The notes under the pieces were generated by a model, which saw nothing but the letters and a program-made list of their open reading frames with translations, made no database searches and was not told the DNA's origin. This document shows positions 44,069 to 52,961 of a stretch of DNA of 64,000 nt, piece after piece (within the stretch, counting starts at the first letter, position 1; each line of letters begins with the position of its first letter). The position numbers were made by a program, and so were the translations under genes. The stretch is from Pannonibacter tanglangensis (GTDB taxonomy: Bacteria > Pseudomonadota > Alphaproteobacteria > Rhizobiales > Stappiaceae), in the NCBI RefSeq assembly GCF_009915685.1, contig NZ_JAABLP010000003.1, one strand, 5' to 3'.

Positions 44069-45427
44069 TCAGGGACGTTTCGAATCTGGCCCCTTCTCCT
44101 CCGGACGCGTCTCCTCCGGGTCGGCGTGATAGGCCCGGATCCGGCGCATGGTCCACCAGATGGCAAGCACCACCAGCGGCACGGAGACGCCGGCCACCAG
44201 GCCCGGATCGGGAATCGGCAGACCGGCCTCTGACAGGCCCTTTGCGAGATACCCCACCAGACCGACGACGTAGTAGCTGACGGCGGCCACCGACAGCCCT
44301 TCGACCGTCTGTTGCAGGCGCAGCTGCATGCGCGCCCGCTGGTTCATGGAATCAAGCAGATCCCGGTTCTGGCGTTCCATGTCGACGTCGACCCGCGTCC
44401 TGAGCAGGGTCGAGGCGCGGGCCAGCTTGCGCGACAGGTTGTTCTGCCGTTCTTCCAGCGACTGGATGGTGCGCATGGCCGGGGCGAGCCGGCGCGCGAG
44501 GAAGGACGACATGGCGAGGAGCCCCGGCACCGGGGCCTCGTCGATGGTTCCAAGCCGGGCCTGCACGATGTCGTGGTAGGCCCGGCTTGCGCCGAATCGA
44601 TAGGCACTTGCCGCAGCCCCCGCCTCCAGATCAGCCGCAAGGCCGGACAACTGCTCGAGCAGTTCGCGGTTGTGCTCGATGCCGTTGGCGTTGCGCATGC
44701 CGTTGGTCAGCTTGACCAGCGCCTGCTCGATGCGGCGCACGTCCGGGGCGTGCTGCATCGCCATCGGCAGCCCCATAAGCGCCAGCGTCCGGTAGGTTTC
44801 CACCTCGATCAGCCGCTGCGCCAGCGCGCCGGTCTGGCTCGCCCCCATCCCGCTGTTGACCAGGAGAATGCGGGTGAGGCCGTCTCCGTCCTGACGAAAG
44901 TCGGTGACGGCCGTTGCCCGCCCTTCTTCGGACTGGAGCGCGGCCAGGCTTGCGGGATCGAACCAGCGCGCCAGATCGAACTCTTCAAGGCCCTGCGCCT
45001 CGACAACGTCCAGACGGGCCGCTGCCAGCATCGGCCCGGGCGCCCGGAACTCGGCGCCGAACGGGTTGCCCGCAGGCGCAGGACCAAAGGGATGCTCGCC
45101 GACCGGTGCGGCGTCGAACGTGTAGGTGATGAACTCCGCGTGCTGCTCCCAGCGCAGCAGCCCGCCCGCAATGGGCAGCACATGGGAGCGGTCGCTCTCG
45201 CCGGGCCCGGCCGTGCCATGGCTCGCGCACAGCCCGGCATACCAGGCGCGGTCCTGCCGCGCGCCGTCCGGATCGACCGTGAAGGCGAAATGCAGCACCA
45301 GGCGCGGACTTTCGAGCGGCCGGAATGGGCGGGCATGGATCTCGCCGAGCACGGCCGCCCGCAGCGGATGACGCTCGAAGGAGGGCAATCGTGTGCCGCT
45401 TGCTGCTGTCCCGTCAGGCCCCGTCAT
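44069..45427 (-). CDS. DUF3422 membrane protein
   Basis: 452 residues from ATG 45427. Conserved DUF3422 segments are visible: HPLRAAVLGEIHARPFRP at the N-terminus, the VETYRTLALMGLP motif in the middle and NQRARMQLRLQQTVEGLSVAAVSYY near the end. Two closely spaced hydrophobic helices (about 398-438) anchor the C-terminus in the membrane. A central helical part forms a coiled coil. The function is unknown; the family is common in Alpha- and Betaproteobacteria. It is convergent with the cytochrome c gene and divergent from lldR. Confidence 0.85.
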   Translation of the reverse strand: MTGPDGTAASGTRLPSFERHPLRAAVLGEIHARPFRPLESPRLVLHFAFTVDPDGARQDRAWYAGLCASHGTAGPGESDRSHVLPIAGGLLRWEQHAEFITYTFDAAPVGEHPFGPAPAGNPFGAEFRAPGPMLAAARLDVVEAQGLEEFDLARWFDPASLAALQSEEGRATAVTDFRQDGDGLTRILLVNSGMGASQTGALAQRLIEVETYRTLALMGLPMAMQHAPDVRRIEQALVKLTNGMRNANGIEHNRELLEQLSGLAADLEAGAAASAYRFGASRAYHDIVQARLGTIDEAPVPGLLAMSSFLARRLAPAMRTIQSLEERQNNLSRKLARASTLLRTRVDVDMERQNRDLLDSMNQRARMQLRLQQTVEGLSVAAVSYYVVGLVGYLAKGLSEAGLPIPDPGLVAGVSVPLVVLAIWWTMRRIRAYHADPEETRPEEKGPDSKRP

Positions 45428-45558
45428 CACCGCACCTCCGCCGCATCCCTCCCAAGGTGCCGCACCGACAGGGGGCTTGTCATGCGCCAAATGGCAAAAT
45501 GGCGCTTCCGCGACAGAACGCCTGTCCCGGGACAAGCGGCGCCCCGCAAAGAGCTTGC

Positions 45559-45583
45559 AATTGGACAATTTTTTTGACCAATT
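45559..45583 (+). promoter_or_regulatory. Putative operator for the LldR-type regulator
   Basis: AATTGG (45559-45564) and CCAATT (45578-45583) form an inverted repeat; with the next base pairs it reads ATTGGAC-N9-GACCAAT. FadR-subfamily regulators of the LldR/PdhR kind bind ATTGG/CCAAT half-sites. It lies 22-46 bases before the lldR start codon, next to the ribosome-binding site GAGG, in a position to repress lldR-lldD. Confidence 0.55.
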
Positions 45584-45604
45584 ACCCAAAGAGGAGCAAG
45601 CCCC

Positions 45605-46438
45605 ATGTTCACGAGGATCAGTCACGTCAGGACGGCCGATGCGGTGGTCGAGCAGGTCGAGGCCCTGATCCTGCGCGGCATCCTGCGTCCGGGCGACCGG
45701 CTTCCGGCCGAACGCGATCTGGTCACCCAGGTCGATGTCTCCCGTCCGATCCTGCGCGAGGCCCTGAAGACCCTCGAGGATCGCGGACTGCTCGTCAGCC
45801 GGCCGGGCGGCGGCACCTATGTGGCCGATCTCATCGGCTCCGTCTTTTCCGAACCGCTGGTCGCCCTCGTCGCGCGCCATCCGGCGGCGATCGAGGACTA
45901 TCTGGAGTTCCGCAGCGACGTGGAGGCCCTGGCGGCCGGACGCGCGGCGGAACGGGCAACGGCCGCCGACCGCGCCCTGCTGTCGCGCATCGTCGAGGCG
46001 ATGGCGGCGGCGCTGGAGACGGACGACCATGCGACGGATGCGCGCCTCGATGTGGAGTTTCATCAGGCGATCGGCGAGGCGGCGCACAACATGATCCTGC
46101 TGCACACGTTGCGCGCCTGCTACCGGCTCCTGGAGACGGGCGTCTATTTCAGCCAGCAGCGGCTGTTCGGGCATCCGGGCGCGCGCCTGGCGCTGCTCGA
46201 GCAGCACCGCGCGATCCTGGCGCGGATCCTGGCGCGTGATGCCGTCGGCGCCCGGCAGGCAGCGGTCGCACACATCGATTTCGTTCGCAGCGCCCTGGCC
46301 GAAGCCGCGCGTGACAGCGCCCGCGATGCCGTCTCGAGCCTGCGGCTTGACCGGCGGCTCGCCGGCCTTCCGACGCCGCGGCGCAGCCGCACCAGACAGG
46401 ACCACAGGCCAGCGCGGATCAGCGATCCCGGGGCGTGA
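45605..46438 (+). CDS. lldR: GntR/FadR-family regulator, LldR type
   Basis: 277 residues. Winged-helix GntR domain with ILRPGDRLPAERDL and VSRPILREALKTLEDRGLL (residues 30-70), then a helical FCD ligand-binding domain (about 95-240) containing the conserved DVEFHQAI and HRAILARILARD segments that hold a metal. An extra basic C-terminal tail of about 30 residues is unusual. The L-lactate dehydrogenase gene starts 68 bases downstream on the same strand, so it should control lactate use. The name lldR rests on this context. Confidence 0.82.
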   Translation: MFTRISHVRTADAVVEQVEALILRGILRPGDRLPAERDLVTQVDVSRPILREALKTLEDRGLLVSRPGGGTYVADLIGSVFSEPLVALVARHPAAIEDYLEFRSDVEALAAGRAAERATAADRALLSRIVEAMAAALETDDHATDARLDVEFHQAIGEAAHNMILLHTLRACYRLLETGVYFSQQRLFGHPGARLALLEQHRAILARILARDAVGARQAAVAHIDFVRSALAEAARDSARDAVSSLRLDRRLAGLPTPRRSRTRQDHRPARISDPGA

Positions 46439-46506
46439 GACCCGGACGAGCACCCCGCGGACAGCACCCGGCCAGGCGCCGGATCTCTTTGGGAGGACCA
46501 GACCAC

Positions 46507-47670
46507 ATGCCGATCATTACCGAGATCGAGGATCTCAAGCGGCTGTACAAGCGCCGCGTGCCGAAAATGTTCTACGACTATGCCGAGACCGGCAGCTGGA
46601 CCGAGCAGACCTTCCGGGAAAACTCGTCGGACTTCGACGAGATCCGGCTGCGGCAGCGCGTGGCGGTGGACATGGCCGGCCGCAGTACGGCCGCACGCAT
46701 GGTCGGGCAGGACTGCAAGATGCCGGTGGCGCTCGCCCCGGTCGGCCTGTGCGGCATGCAGTCGGCCGACGGCGAGATCAAGGCTGCCCGGGCGGCGGAA
46801 AAGTTCGGCGTGCCCTTCACGCTGTCGACCATGTCGATCTGCTCGATCGAGGATGTGGCCAGCCACACCAGCAAGCCCTTCTGGTTCCAGGTCTACACGC
46901 TGAAGGACGATGACTTCATGAAGCGCCTCTTTGCCCGGGCAAAGGACGCGAAATGTTCGGCACTGGTCATCACCGTCGACCTGCAGGTGCTGGGCCAGCG
47001 GCACAAGGACCTGAAGAACGGCCTCAGCGCGCCGCCGAAGCTGACGCCGTCCTCGATCCTGAACCTGGCCACCAAGGTGCCGTGGGGTCTCGAGATGCTG
47101 CAGACCAGGCGCCGCTTCTTCGGCAACATCGTCGGCCATGCCAAGGGTGTGACCGATCCCTCGTCGCTGAGCAGCTGGACGGCGGAAGCCTTTGATCCGT
47201 CCCTTGACTGGAACCGCATCCGCGAGTTCCGCAGCTGGTGGGACGGGCCGGTGATCCTGAAGGGGATCCTCGATGCGGAGGACGCACGGCGGGCGCTGGA
47301 TGTGGGCGCGGATGCGATCGTCGTGTCCAACCACGGCGGGCGGCAACTGGACGGGGCGCTGAGCTCGATCCGCATGCTGCCGAAGATCATGGACGCCGTC
47401 GGCGACAAGATCGAGGTGCATCTGGACAGCGGCATCCGGTCGGGCCAGGACGTGCTGAAGGCGCTGGCCCTTGGCGCCCGGGGAACGATGATCGGGCGGG
47501 CCTTTGTCTACGGTCTTGGCGCGATGGGCGAGGCCGGCGTGACGCGGGCGCTGGAGGTGATCCACAAGGAGCTGGACGTCACCATGGCGCTGTGCGGCGA
47601 GCGGTCGGTGGCCGGGCTCGGTCGCCACAACCTGCTGCTGCCGGCCGATTTCGCCGACCGCTGGAGCTGA
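46507..47670 (+). CDS. lldD: L-lactate dehydrogenase (FMN, quinone-linked)
   Basis: 387 residues from ATG 46507, preceded by GGGAGGACC. FMN-dependent 2-hydroxyacid dehydrogenase fold: YDYAETGSWTEQTFREN, PVALAPVGLCGMQ, FWFQVYTLKD, VTVDLQVLGQRHKD-like TIM-barrel strands, and the catalytic SNHGGRQLDGA followed by DSGIRSGQDVLKALALGA. The active His is in the SNHGGRQ segment. It oxidises L-lactate to pyruvate at the membrane and feeds electrons to the quinone pool. Second gene of lldR-lldD. Confidence 0.92.
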   Translation: MPIITEIEDLKRLYKRRVPKMFYDYAETGSWTEQTFRENSSDFDEIRLRQRVAVDMAGRSTAARMVGQDCKMPVALAPVGLCGMQSADGEIKAARAAEKFGVPFTLSTMSICSIEDVASHTSKPFWFQVYTLKDDDFMKRLFARAKDAKCSALVITVDLQVLGQRHKDLKNGLSAPPKLTPSSILNLATKVPWGLEMLQTRRRFFGNIVGHAKGVTDPSSLSSWTAEAFDPSLDWNRIREFRSWWDGPVILKGILDAEDARRALDVGADAIVVSNHGGRQLDGALSSIRMLPKIMDAVGDKIEVHLDSGIRSGQDVLKALALGARGTMIGRAFVYGLGAMGEAGVTRALEVIHKELDVTMALCGERSVAGLGRHNLLLPADFADRWS

Positions 47671-47699
47671 GGCCGCGGCGACAGCGGAGCCTGGTCCGC

Positions 47700-48404
47700 T
47701 CAGCCCTGAAGCAGGCGGACCCAGTTGCTGGCCAGCGCCATGCCGGTCGCGTCGGCGCGTGCGGCATGGCGGTCGGCCTCGGCCGGGAGGCGGGCCGTCC
47801 AGTCCGGCGCATCCCGCGCGATCGTGTCGGCAAAGCCTTGAGACCATTCGAGAACTTCCGGCAAGGCCGCCTCGAAGTGGAACTGGAAGGCATACGTTGC
47901 CCGGCCAAGGCGAAACCCCTGGTTCTGCGTCTGGCGGCTGGTGGCGAGGTGAACGGCCCCCTCGGGCAGCTCGAACGTGTCGTTGTGCCAGTGGAACAGC
48001 GGCGCGCCGGTGCCCAGCGCGGAAAAGACCGGGTCCGTGCGGCCGGCCCCGGTCGGCGTGACATCGTGCCAGCCGAACTCGATCGGCCGGCCGATGATGT
48101 TGCGCCCGCCGAAGCTGCGGGCGATCAGCTGCGACCCGAGGCAGATGCCCATGACCGGACGGTCGGCGGCGTGGAAGCCGCGAATGAGCTCGCAAACCCT
48201 TGGCAGAAAAGGCGAACCGGCGTCATCCAGCGCATTCTGGCCGCCGCCGAAGACCACGAGGCCGGCATGGTCGCCGATCCCGTCGGGCAGCGGCTCGCCG
48301 GCGAAGGCGCGGACGCTGACGACCTCGACGCCCGCGTCGGCAAGGGCCCGGCCGACATTGCCGTAGGGCGTGTCATGATAATTCTCGATGGCCAGCACGC
48401 GCAT
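47700..48404 (-). CDS. Class I glutamine amidotransferase-like protein
   Basis: 234 residues from ATG 48404. The nucleophile elbow GICLGSQ contains the Cys, and FQFHFEA supplies the His and Glu of the triad. This matches GMP-synthase-like amidotransferase domain proteins (YfeJ type) that stand alone. The N-terminal part begins MRVLAIENYHDTPYGNVG. Possible activity is hydrolysis of glutamine or a gamma-glutamyl substrate. It is convergent with lldD. Confidence 0.85.
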   Translation of the reverse strand: MRVLAIENYHDTPYGNVGRALADAGVEVVSVRAFAGEPLPDGIGDHAGLVVFGGGQNALDDAGSPFLPRVCELIRGFHAADRPVMGICLGSQLIARSFGGRNIIGRPIEFGWHDVTPTGAGRTDPVFSALGTGAPLFHWHNDTFELPEGAVHLATSRQTQNQGFRLGRATYAFQFHFEAALPEVLEWSQGFADTIARDAPDWTARLPAEADRHAARADATGMALASNWVRLLQG

Positions 48405-48481
48405 CCAAAAGGCTCCGGCAAGACAGTCGCTGGGCAAGTGAATTGGCGATATCCTGCGATCCGTCAACAGGTGTTCAAGCG

Positions 48482-49141
48482 ATGGCGTATCGGAACAGGG
48501 TCTGGCCGGACGGGAGCGTGAGGGCGGAACCGGTGCGCGGGACCGTCATGGGCAACCGCGGCGGGCGGATCCATGATATTGAAACAAAAGAGATAATCAG
48601 GACGCAGGCGTCACGGCGCTGGATCTGTTGCGTGCTCGCGTTCAAGGGGCGACGGCGGCAGGTCATGGGCCGGGGCTACACCGAACTGTTTTTCCTGGAC
48701 GAGGTGACGGCGCTCGCCGCAGGCCATCGGCCCTGTTTCGAGTGCCGCCGGGAGGCGGCCCGGAGCTTTGCGACCCTGGCAAGCCAAGCCCCGGGCATGA
48801 GGGGCAGATCCGACGCGGACGCGCTGGACCGCGCGCTCGCCGCCGAGCGGGGTGCCGGGCGGGGCGCCGGGCGTGGGACCCGCCTTCAGGTCGATCTCCG
48901 GCACGCGTCCGGGCGCTTGCCCGCCGGCACGCTGCTGCAGCAGGGCGATGCCTTTCTTGCCATTTCCGCCAAGGGCTTGCTGCGCTGGTCGGCCAGCGGA
49001 TACGCCCCCGCGACGGCAGGCGGGACAGACGGGGCGAGCGGGCTGGCCGAGGTGCTGACCCCGCCTCTCACGCGGCACGTGCTGGCGGCCGGCTACCAGC
49101 CGATCTGGCATGCCTCGGCGGGCGATGCTTCAGCATCGTGA
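48482..49141 (+). CDS. Conserved hypothetical protein
   Basis: 219 residues from ATG 48482. Recurrent in rhizobial genomes as far as I recall, but I cannot name the family. Visible features: RGTVMGNRGGRIHDI near the N-terminus, WICCVLAF, YTELFFLDEVTALAAGHRP, and CFECRREAARSF, with CxxC and several His that might bind metal. Residues 105-135 are a lower-complexity Ala/Gly/Arg stretch (AGRGAGRG). No membrane segment. It is divergent from the amidotransferase gene. The gene downstream starts 95 bases later. Confidence 0.6.
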   Translation: MAYRNRVWPDGSVRAEPVRGTVMGNRGGRIHDIETKEIIRTQASRRWICCVLAFKGRRRQVMGRGYTELFFLDEVTALAAGHRPCFECRREAARSFATLASQAPGMRGRSDADALDRALAAERGAGRGAGRGTRLQVDLRHASGRLPAGTLLQQGDAFLAISAKGLLRWSASGYAPATAGGTDGASGLAEVLTPPLTRHVLAAGYQPIWHASAGDASAS

Positions 49142-49235
49142 ATGGATGGGTTCAAGAAGTCTCATTTGTCAGATCGGTCGCGCCGGGACATGGTGCGCCA
49201 CACCACGACAAAAACGCGCCCGCGCGGGAGAATTC

Positions 49236-50156
49236 ATGTCCCTGGCCACACCCCTTTCCGACACGGGCGCCCCTCGCCTGTCCTCCACCGATCTCGGCCT
49301 CTACGGGATGACGATCTTTGCCTGGGGGTTCAGCTGGATCGCCATGAAGGGTCAGGTGGGGGACGTGCCGCCGGAGGTGTCGGTGTTCTGGCGCTTCGTG
49401 CTGGCAGCCCTGGTCATGCTCGGCTGGAGCCTAGCGGCCCGCGACCGCCTGCTCGCCTATCCGGCGGCGACGCATCTGCGCTTCGCCGGACTGGGGGCCT
49501 GCATCTTCTCGACCAACTTCACCCTGTTCTACTACGGCGCGCAGTTCCTGCCGTCAGGGCTGCTGGCGGTGGTGTTCTCGCTCGCCTCGGTGTTCAACCT
49601 GCTCCTGGCCTTCCTCATGTTCGGGCAGAAGCCGAAGGCGGTGATGGTGGGCGCGGGACTGACCGGGTTCAGCGGCATCGCGCTGATGTTCTGGCCGCAG
49701 ATCATGGGTGCGGACCTGAACCTCGAGGCCGCCACCGGGCTGGCCCTCTGCGTGGCCGGTACCCTGTCCTTCTGCACCGGCAACATGATCTCGGCCTCGA
49801 ACCAGAGGTCGGGGCTGGCGGTGCGTCCGGCGACAACCTGGGGCATGATCTACGGGGCCGGGTTCCTCGGCCTGTTCTGCCTGCTCCGGGGCGACAGCTT
49901 TGCCGTGCCGCTGACCCCGCTCTATCTCGGCAGCCTCGTCTATCTGGCCGTGATCGCCTCCGTCCTCGCCTTCGCGTCCTACCTGACCCTGCTCGGCCGG
50001 ATCGGGTCGGCGCGGGCGGGCTATGCCACCGTCATCTTTCCGGTGGTGGCGCTGACGGTGTCGACGGTGGTGGAGAACTACACCTGGACGCTGCCGGCCC
50101 TCGCCGGCCTCGTCCTGGTGATGGCCGGCAACGTCATGATGCTGCGGGCACGCTAG
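49236..50156 (+). CDS. DMT-superfamily (EamA) transporter
   Basis: 306 residues from ATG 49236 (CGGGAG upstream). Ten hydrophobic helices in two EamA repeats; the first has FAWGFSWIAMKGQVGDVPPEVSVFWRF and a later one FASYLTLLGRIGSARAGYA, the usual ends of both repeats. It is an inner-membrane drug/metabolite exporter of unknown substrate. It is a single gene. Confidence 0.88.
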   Translation: MSLATPLSDTGAPRLSSTDLGLYGMTIFAWGFSWIAMKGQVGDVPPEVSVFWRFVLAALVMLGWSLAARDRLLAYPAATHLRFAGLGACIFSTNFTLFYYGAQFLPSGLLAVVFSLASVFNLLLAFLMFGQKPKAVMVGAGLTGFSGIALMFWPQIMGADLNLEAATGLALCVAGTLSFCTGNMISASNQRSGLAVRPATTWGMIYGAGFLGLFCLLRGDSFAVPLTPLYLGSLVYLAVIASVLAFASYLTLLGRIGSARAGYATVIFPVVALTVSTVVENYTWTLPALAGLVLVMAGNVMMLRAR

Positions 50157-50564
50157 CCGGACCGCAAGACTGATAAAATCAGCTTGGATCTTTTCCCTAT
50201 CGGCATGACAAGCGGTTTGAGTTGAGGGTCTTCCCGGAGATCCAGTCCGGCCCGGTCGAGTAACGCCCAGAACAAGTGCCGGCATCGGCCGACCCTGTAT
50301 TCAGGCATCCGGACGTATCACGATGACACAGCAACGCCAACTGCATTGAAATCGTTACCAAGCTGCAAAGGAAAGAGGACAATCTCACCGAATTAACAAA
50401 TTTTACTTACAATTAGTTCTTTGTTTGCATTAAAATTGAAAGTAAATGCGACGCCAGATTCTTTTGATCCGTGCAAGGTGTGATTAATGTTCATGGGCGT
50501 AGGCTGCCCCGACTGAAGGACAACGATGCAGCCTTCAGCGAGATGGTTACGTGCGGAGTACGCC
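50157..50564. other. AT-rich intergenic region before motA
   Basis: About 400 bases. The stretch 50385-50460 is markedly AT-rich compared with the rest of the window and is the likely promoter region of motA-motB. CTGAT-AAA-ATCAG near 50171 is a small hairpin just after the DMT stop codon, without a clean T run. A minus-strand frame at 50393-50584 is not convincing. No other feature seen. Confidence 0.4.
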
Positions 50565-51335
50565 ATGGACTTTTCAACGATCATCGGCGCCGTTGTGGCG
50601 GTCGTGGTTCTGGTGTTCCTCGTGACCTACGAGGGGGATCCGATGGGCTTCCTCAACATGCATGCCGGTGTAACCATTGCCGGCGGCGTGGTGGCTGCAA
50701 CCTGCATACGCTTCCCCCTGAAAGAGATCGGGACCGGCCTGAAGGCCGGACTGATGTATTCCATCTCGCACAGACGCATGCATGCCCACGAGATCATTGC
50801 GGCCTTCGACGAGATCTCCAGCCTCTACAAGCGCAAGGGCCCCGTGGCACTGGAAACCATGTCGTTCGACGATCCTTATCTTGCCAAGGCAATCCGCATG
50901 GTGGCGGACGGGTACGACAAGGATTTCATCCGGATGTCGCTGGAACTTGACCGCGACCTTGAAGCCCACCGCCTCGAGACTGGCGTGAAGGTTTACAAGT
51001 CCATCGGCGACTGCGCCCCGGCCTTCGGCATGGTCGGCACACTGATCGGCATGGTGCAGATGTTCATGAACATGTCGGACCCGACCAAGCTCGGGCCGTT
51101 CATGGCGATCGCCCTCCTGGCGACGCTTTATGGTGCGGTGCTCGCCAACTTCATCTGCATGCCCATCGCCGAGAAGCTCGAGTATCACCTGACACACGAC
51201 GAGATCTCCGAGAGCATGATCATCGACGGGACCATCGCGGTCTGCGAAGCCAAGAGCCCGGCTCTCGTGCGGGAAATGCTCCAGGCCTACATGCCGCGCA
51301 AGATGCGCTCCGACGAAGCAGCAGAAGCAGCCTGA
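50565..51335 (+). CDS. motA: Flagellar motor stator protein MotA
   Basis: 256 residues from ATG 50565 (GGAG nine bases before). MotA/PomA family with four membrane helices: two near the N-terminus and two late (GDCAPAFGMVGTLIGMVQMF and FMAIALLATLYGAVLANFI). The cytoplasmic loop between helices 2 and 3 is long and charged, as needed to contact FliG. The length and pattern resemble PomA-like stators. It is followed after 19 bases by motB. No other flagellar structural gene is near. Confidence 0.92.
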   Translation: MDFSTIIGAVVAVVVLVFLVTYEGDPMGFLNMHAGVTIAGGVVAATCIRFPLKEIGTGLKAGLMYSISHRRMHAHEIIAAFDEISSLYKRKGPVALETMSFDDPYLAKAIRMVADGYDKDFIRMSLELDRDLEAHRLETGVKVYKSIGDCAPAFGMVGTLIGMVQMFMNMSDPTKLGPFMAIALLATLYGAVLANFICMPIAEKLEYHLTHDEISESMIIDGTIAVCEAKSPALVREMLQAYMPRKMRSDEAAEAA

Positions 51336-51354
51336 CGGCTGACGGGCAAACACC

Positions 51355-52212
51355 ATGGCGCGCAAGAAAAAACACGCCCACGGCGGGCATGGCTGGTTCG
51401 TGACCTTCGCAGACCTGATGGGTCTACTGATGTCCTTCTTCGTCGTCGTCGCCGCCTTTTCATCCCAGGACAAGGCCAAGCTGATGGCCGTGGTCGGCTC
51501 GATGCAGGAAGCCTTCGGATCGAGCAAGGATTCCCGGATGGCAGGCATGGTCGAGATCGACGGCCTGCCCGTCCGGACCAACCTGCATGACGTGGAGATC
51601 CGCCGGCCGGACGAGACCCCACCGGCTCAGGCGCAGACAAACACGGCCGAAACGCAAGACAAGGGCGAGGGCAACAGCCAGTTCGGGCTGCCGACCTCCC
51701 AGATCCAGCAGAACGGCGGCGAGCAGGACACGCGCCGATTTGCCTCGGCCGCAGCGACGTTGCGGCAAGCCCTGCAAAGCATGCCCGACATTGCCGAAGT
51801 TTCAAAACACGTGATGATGGAAGAGAGCGAGGAAGGGCTTCACATCCGGATCGTCGACCAGGACGGACGCGCGATGTTTGCCGAGGGCTCGGTCCAGCCC
51901 TCGGAAACCATCCGCATGCTCCTGAAGCGTCTGGCCCCTGTGATCGGCCAGATGCCGAACCAGGTGACGATCAGCGGCCACACCTCGCGGGCCTGGAACG
52001 CAATGCAGGCCACGGAAAACTGGCGCCTGTCTGTGAACCGGGCCATTGTCGTCAAGGAGCTGCTCGAGGAAGGCGGCGTGGCGACGGACCAGTTCATGTC
52101 GGTGACGGGAAAGTCCGACACGGAACCGCTGTTCATCAACGACCCCTTCCTCTCCGGCAACCGACGTGTCGAAATCCTGCTGATGCATTCGGCCCCGGTC
52201 CTGCCGAACTGA
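51355..52212 (+). CDS. motB: Flagellar motor stator protein MotB
   Basis: 285 residues. A basic N-terminus (MARKKKHAHGGHG) and one membrane helix (about 14-36) with the ion-conducting Asp at residue 20 in FADLMGLLMSFF. A Gln/Asn-rich linker leads to a C-terminal OmpA-type peptidoglycan-binding domain (VTISGHTSRAW, NWRLSVNRAIVV, GKSDTEPL). It forms the ion channel with MotA and anchors the stator to the wall. It lacks the large extra periplasmic insert known in some rhizobial MotB proteins. Confidence 0.92.
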   Translation: MARKKKHAHGGHGWFVTFADLMGLLMSFFVVVAAFSSQDKAKLMAVVGSMQEAFGSSKDSRMAGMVEIDGLPVRTNLHDVEIRRPDETPPAQAQTNTAETQDKGEGNSQFGLPTSQIQQNGGEQDTRRFASAAATLRQALQSMPDIAEVSKHVMMEESEEGLHIRIVDQDGRAMFAEGSVQPSETIRMLLKRLAPVIGQMPNQVTISGHTSRAWNAMQATENWRLSVNRAIVVKELLEEGGVATDQFMSVTGKSDTEPLFINDPFLSGNRRVEILLMHSAPVLPN

Positions 52213-52241
52213 TGCACCGCAGGCGCAACCGCCCGCGAGAA

Positions 52242-52922
52242 TCAGCCAGCCTGGCGCAGGTCCTCGAGGATCGTTCCGGCGGCGAGGATCTCGGCCTCGT
52301 GCGGGGCGTCGCGCCAGGGTTCGGCGAGGGCGGCACGGAACCAGTCCTGCATCGCCGGCAGGTCGAGGAGCCGCGCGACATAGGCGGAAGAGGCAGGCGA
52401 CAGGTCCGGGGCGTAGGTGCGGGCCCGGAAGGCGACCGGAGCATAGAAGGCATCCGCCGCCGTGAAGCCCGTGCCCGCCAGGAACGGCCCGCCGAAGCGC
52501 GACAGACCGTCCTGCCAGAGCGCATCGATGCGCGCCCAGTCGCGCGCCACGGCCGGCGTGACGGCGGAAAGCCTGACCTTGAGGCCACAGTTCATGCTGC
52601 ACATGGCGCGCAGGGCCTGGAAGCCGGAGTGCATCTCGGCCGCCACGGACCGGGCAAAGGCGCGGGCCGTGCGGTCGGCCGGCCACACTTCGGAGCGGAT
52701 TTCGGCCAGATACTCGGTGATGGCCAGCGAATCCCACACCAGCCGCTCGCCATCGACCAGACAGGGCACACGCCCGGTCGGCGACAGCTCCTCGACCGCC
52801 TGCCACTCCGCACTGCGGAAGGGAACAAGCCGCTCCTCGAAGGGGATGTCGAGCACGCGCATGAGGACCCAGGGCCGCAGCGACCACGACGAATAGTTCT
52901 TGTTGCCGATGTAGAGGCGCAT
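52242..52922 (-). CDS. Glutathione S-transferase family protein
   Basis: 226 residues. Thioredoxin-like domain starting MRLYIGNKNYSSWSLRPWVLMRV, with the Ser-rich active-site turn NYSSWSLRP, and VPCLVDGERLVWDSLAI. The helical domain has LAGTGFTAADAFYAPVAFR. The SSWS motif resembles zeta-like or YibF-type GSTs of bacteria. Substrate unknown. It begins 39 bases after a LysR gene on the same strand, so the two may be co-transcribed. Confidence 0.88.
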   Translation of the reverse strand: MRLYIGNKNYSSWSLRPWVLMRVLDIPFEERLVPFRSAEWQAVEELSPTGRVPCLVDGERLVWDSLAITEYLAEIRSEVWPADRTARAFARSVAAEMHSGFQALRAMCSMNCGLKVRLSAVTPAVARDWARIDALWQDGLSRFGGPFLAGTGFTAADAFYAPVAFRARTYAPDLSPASSAYVARLLDLPAMQDWFRAALAEPWRDAPHEAEILAAGTILEDLRQAG

Positions 52923-52961
52923 GTCCGTCCTTTTCCGGTCACAGCAGTCCCCCGGGGCAGG

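Noticed and set aside
44069..46453. DUF3422 gene extended to 794 codons
   Set aside because: The extension runs over the lldR gene and its operator; the family N-terminus begins at 45427.
50393..50584. A 63-codon minus-strand frame upstream of motA
   Set aside because: It occupies the AT-rich promoter region, lacks a ribosome-binding site and overlaps the motA start.
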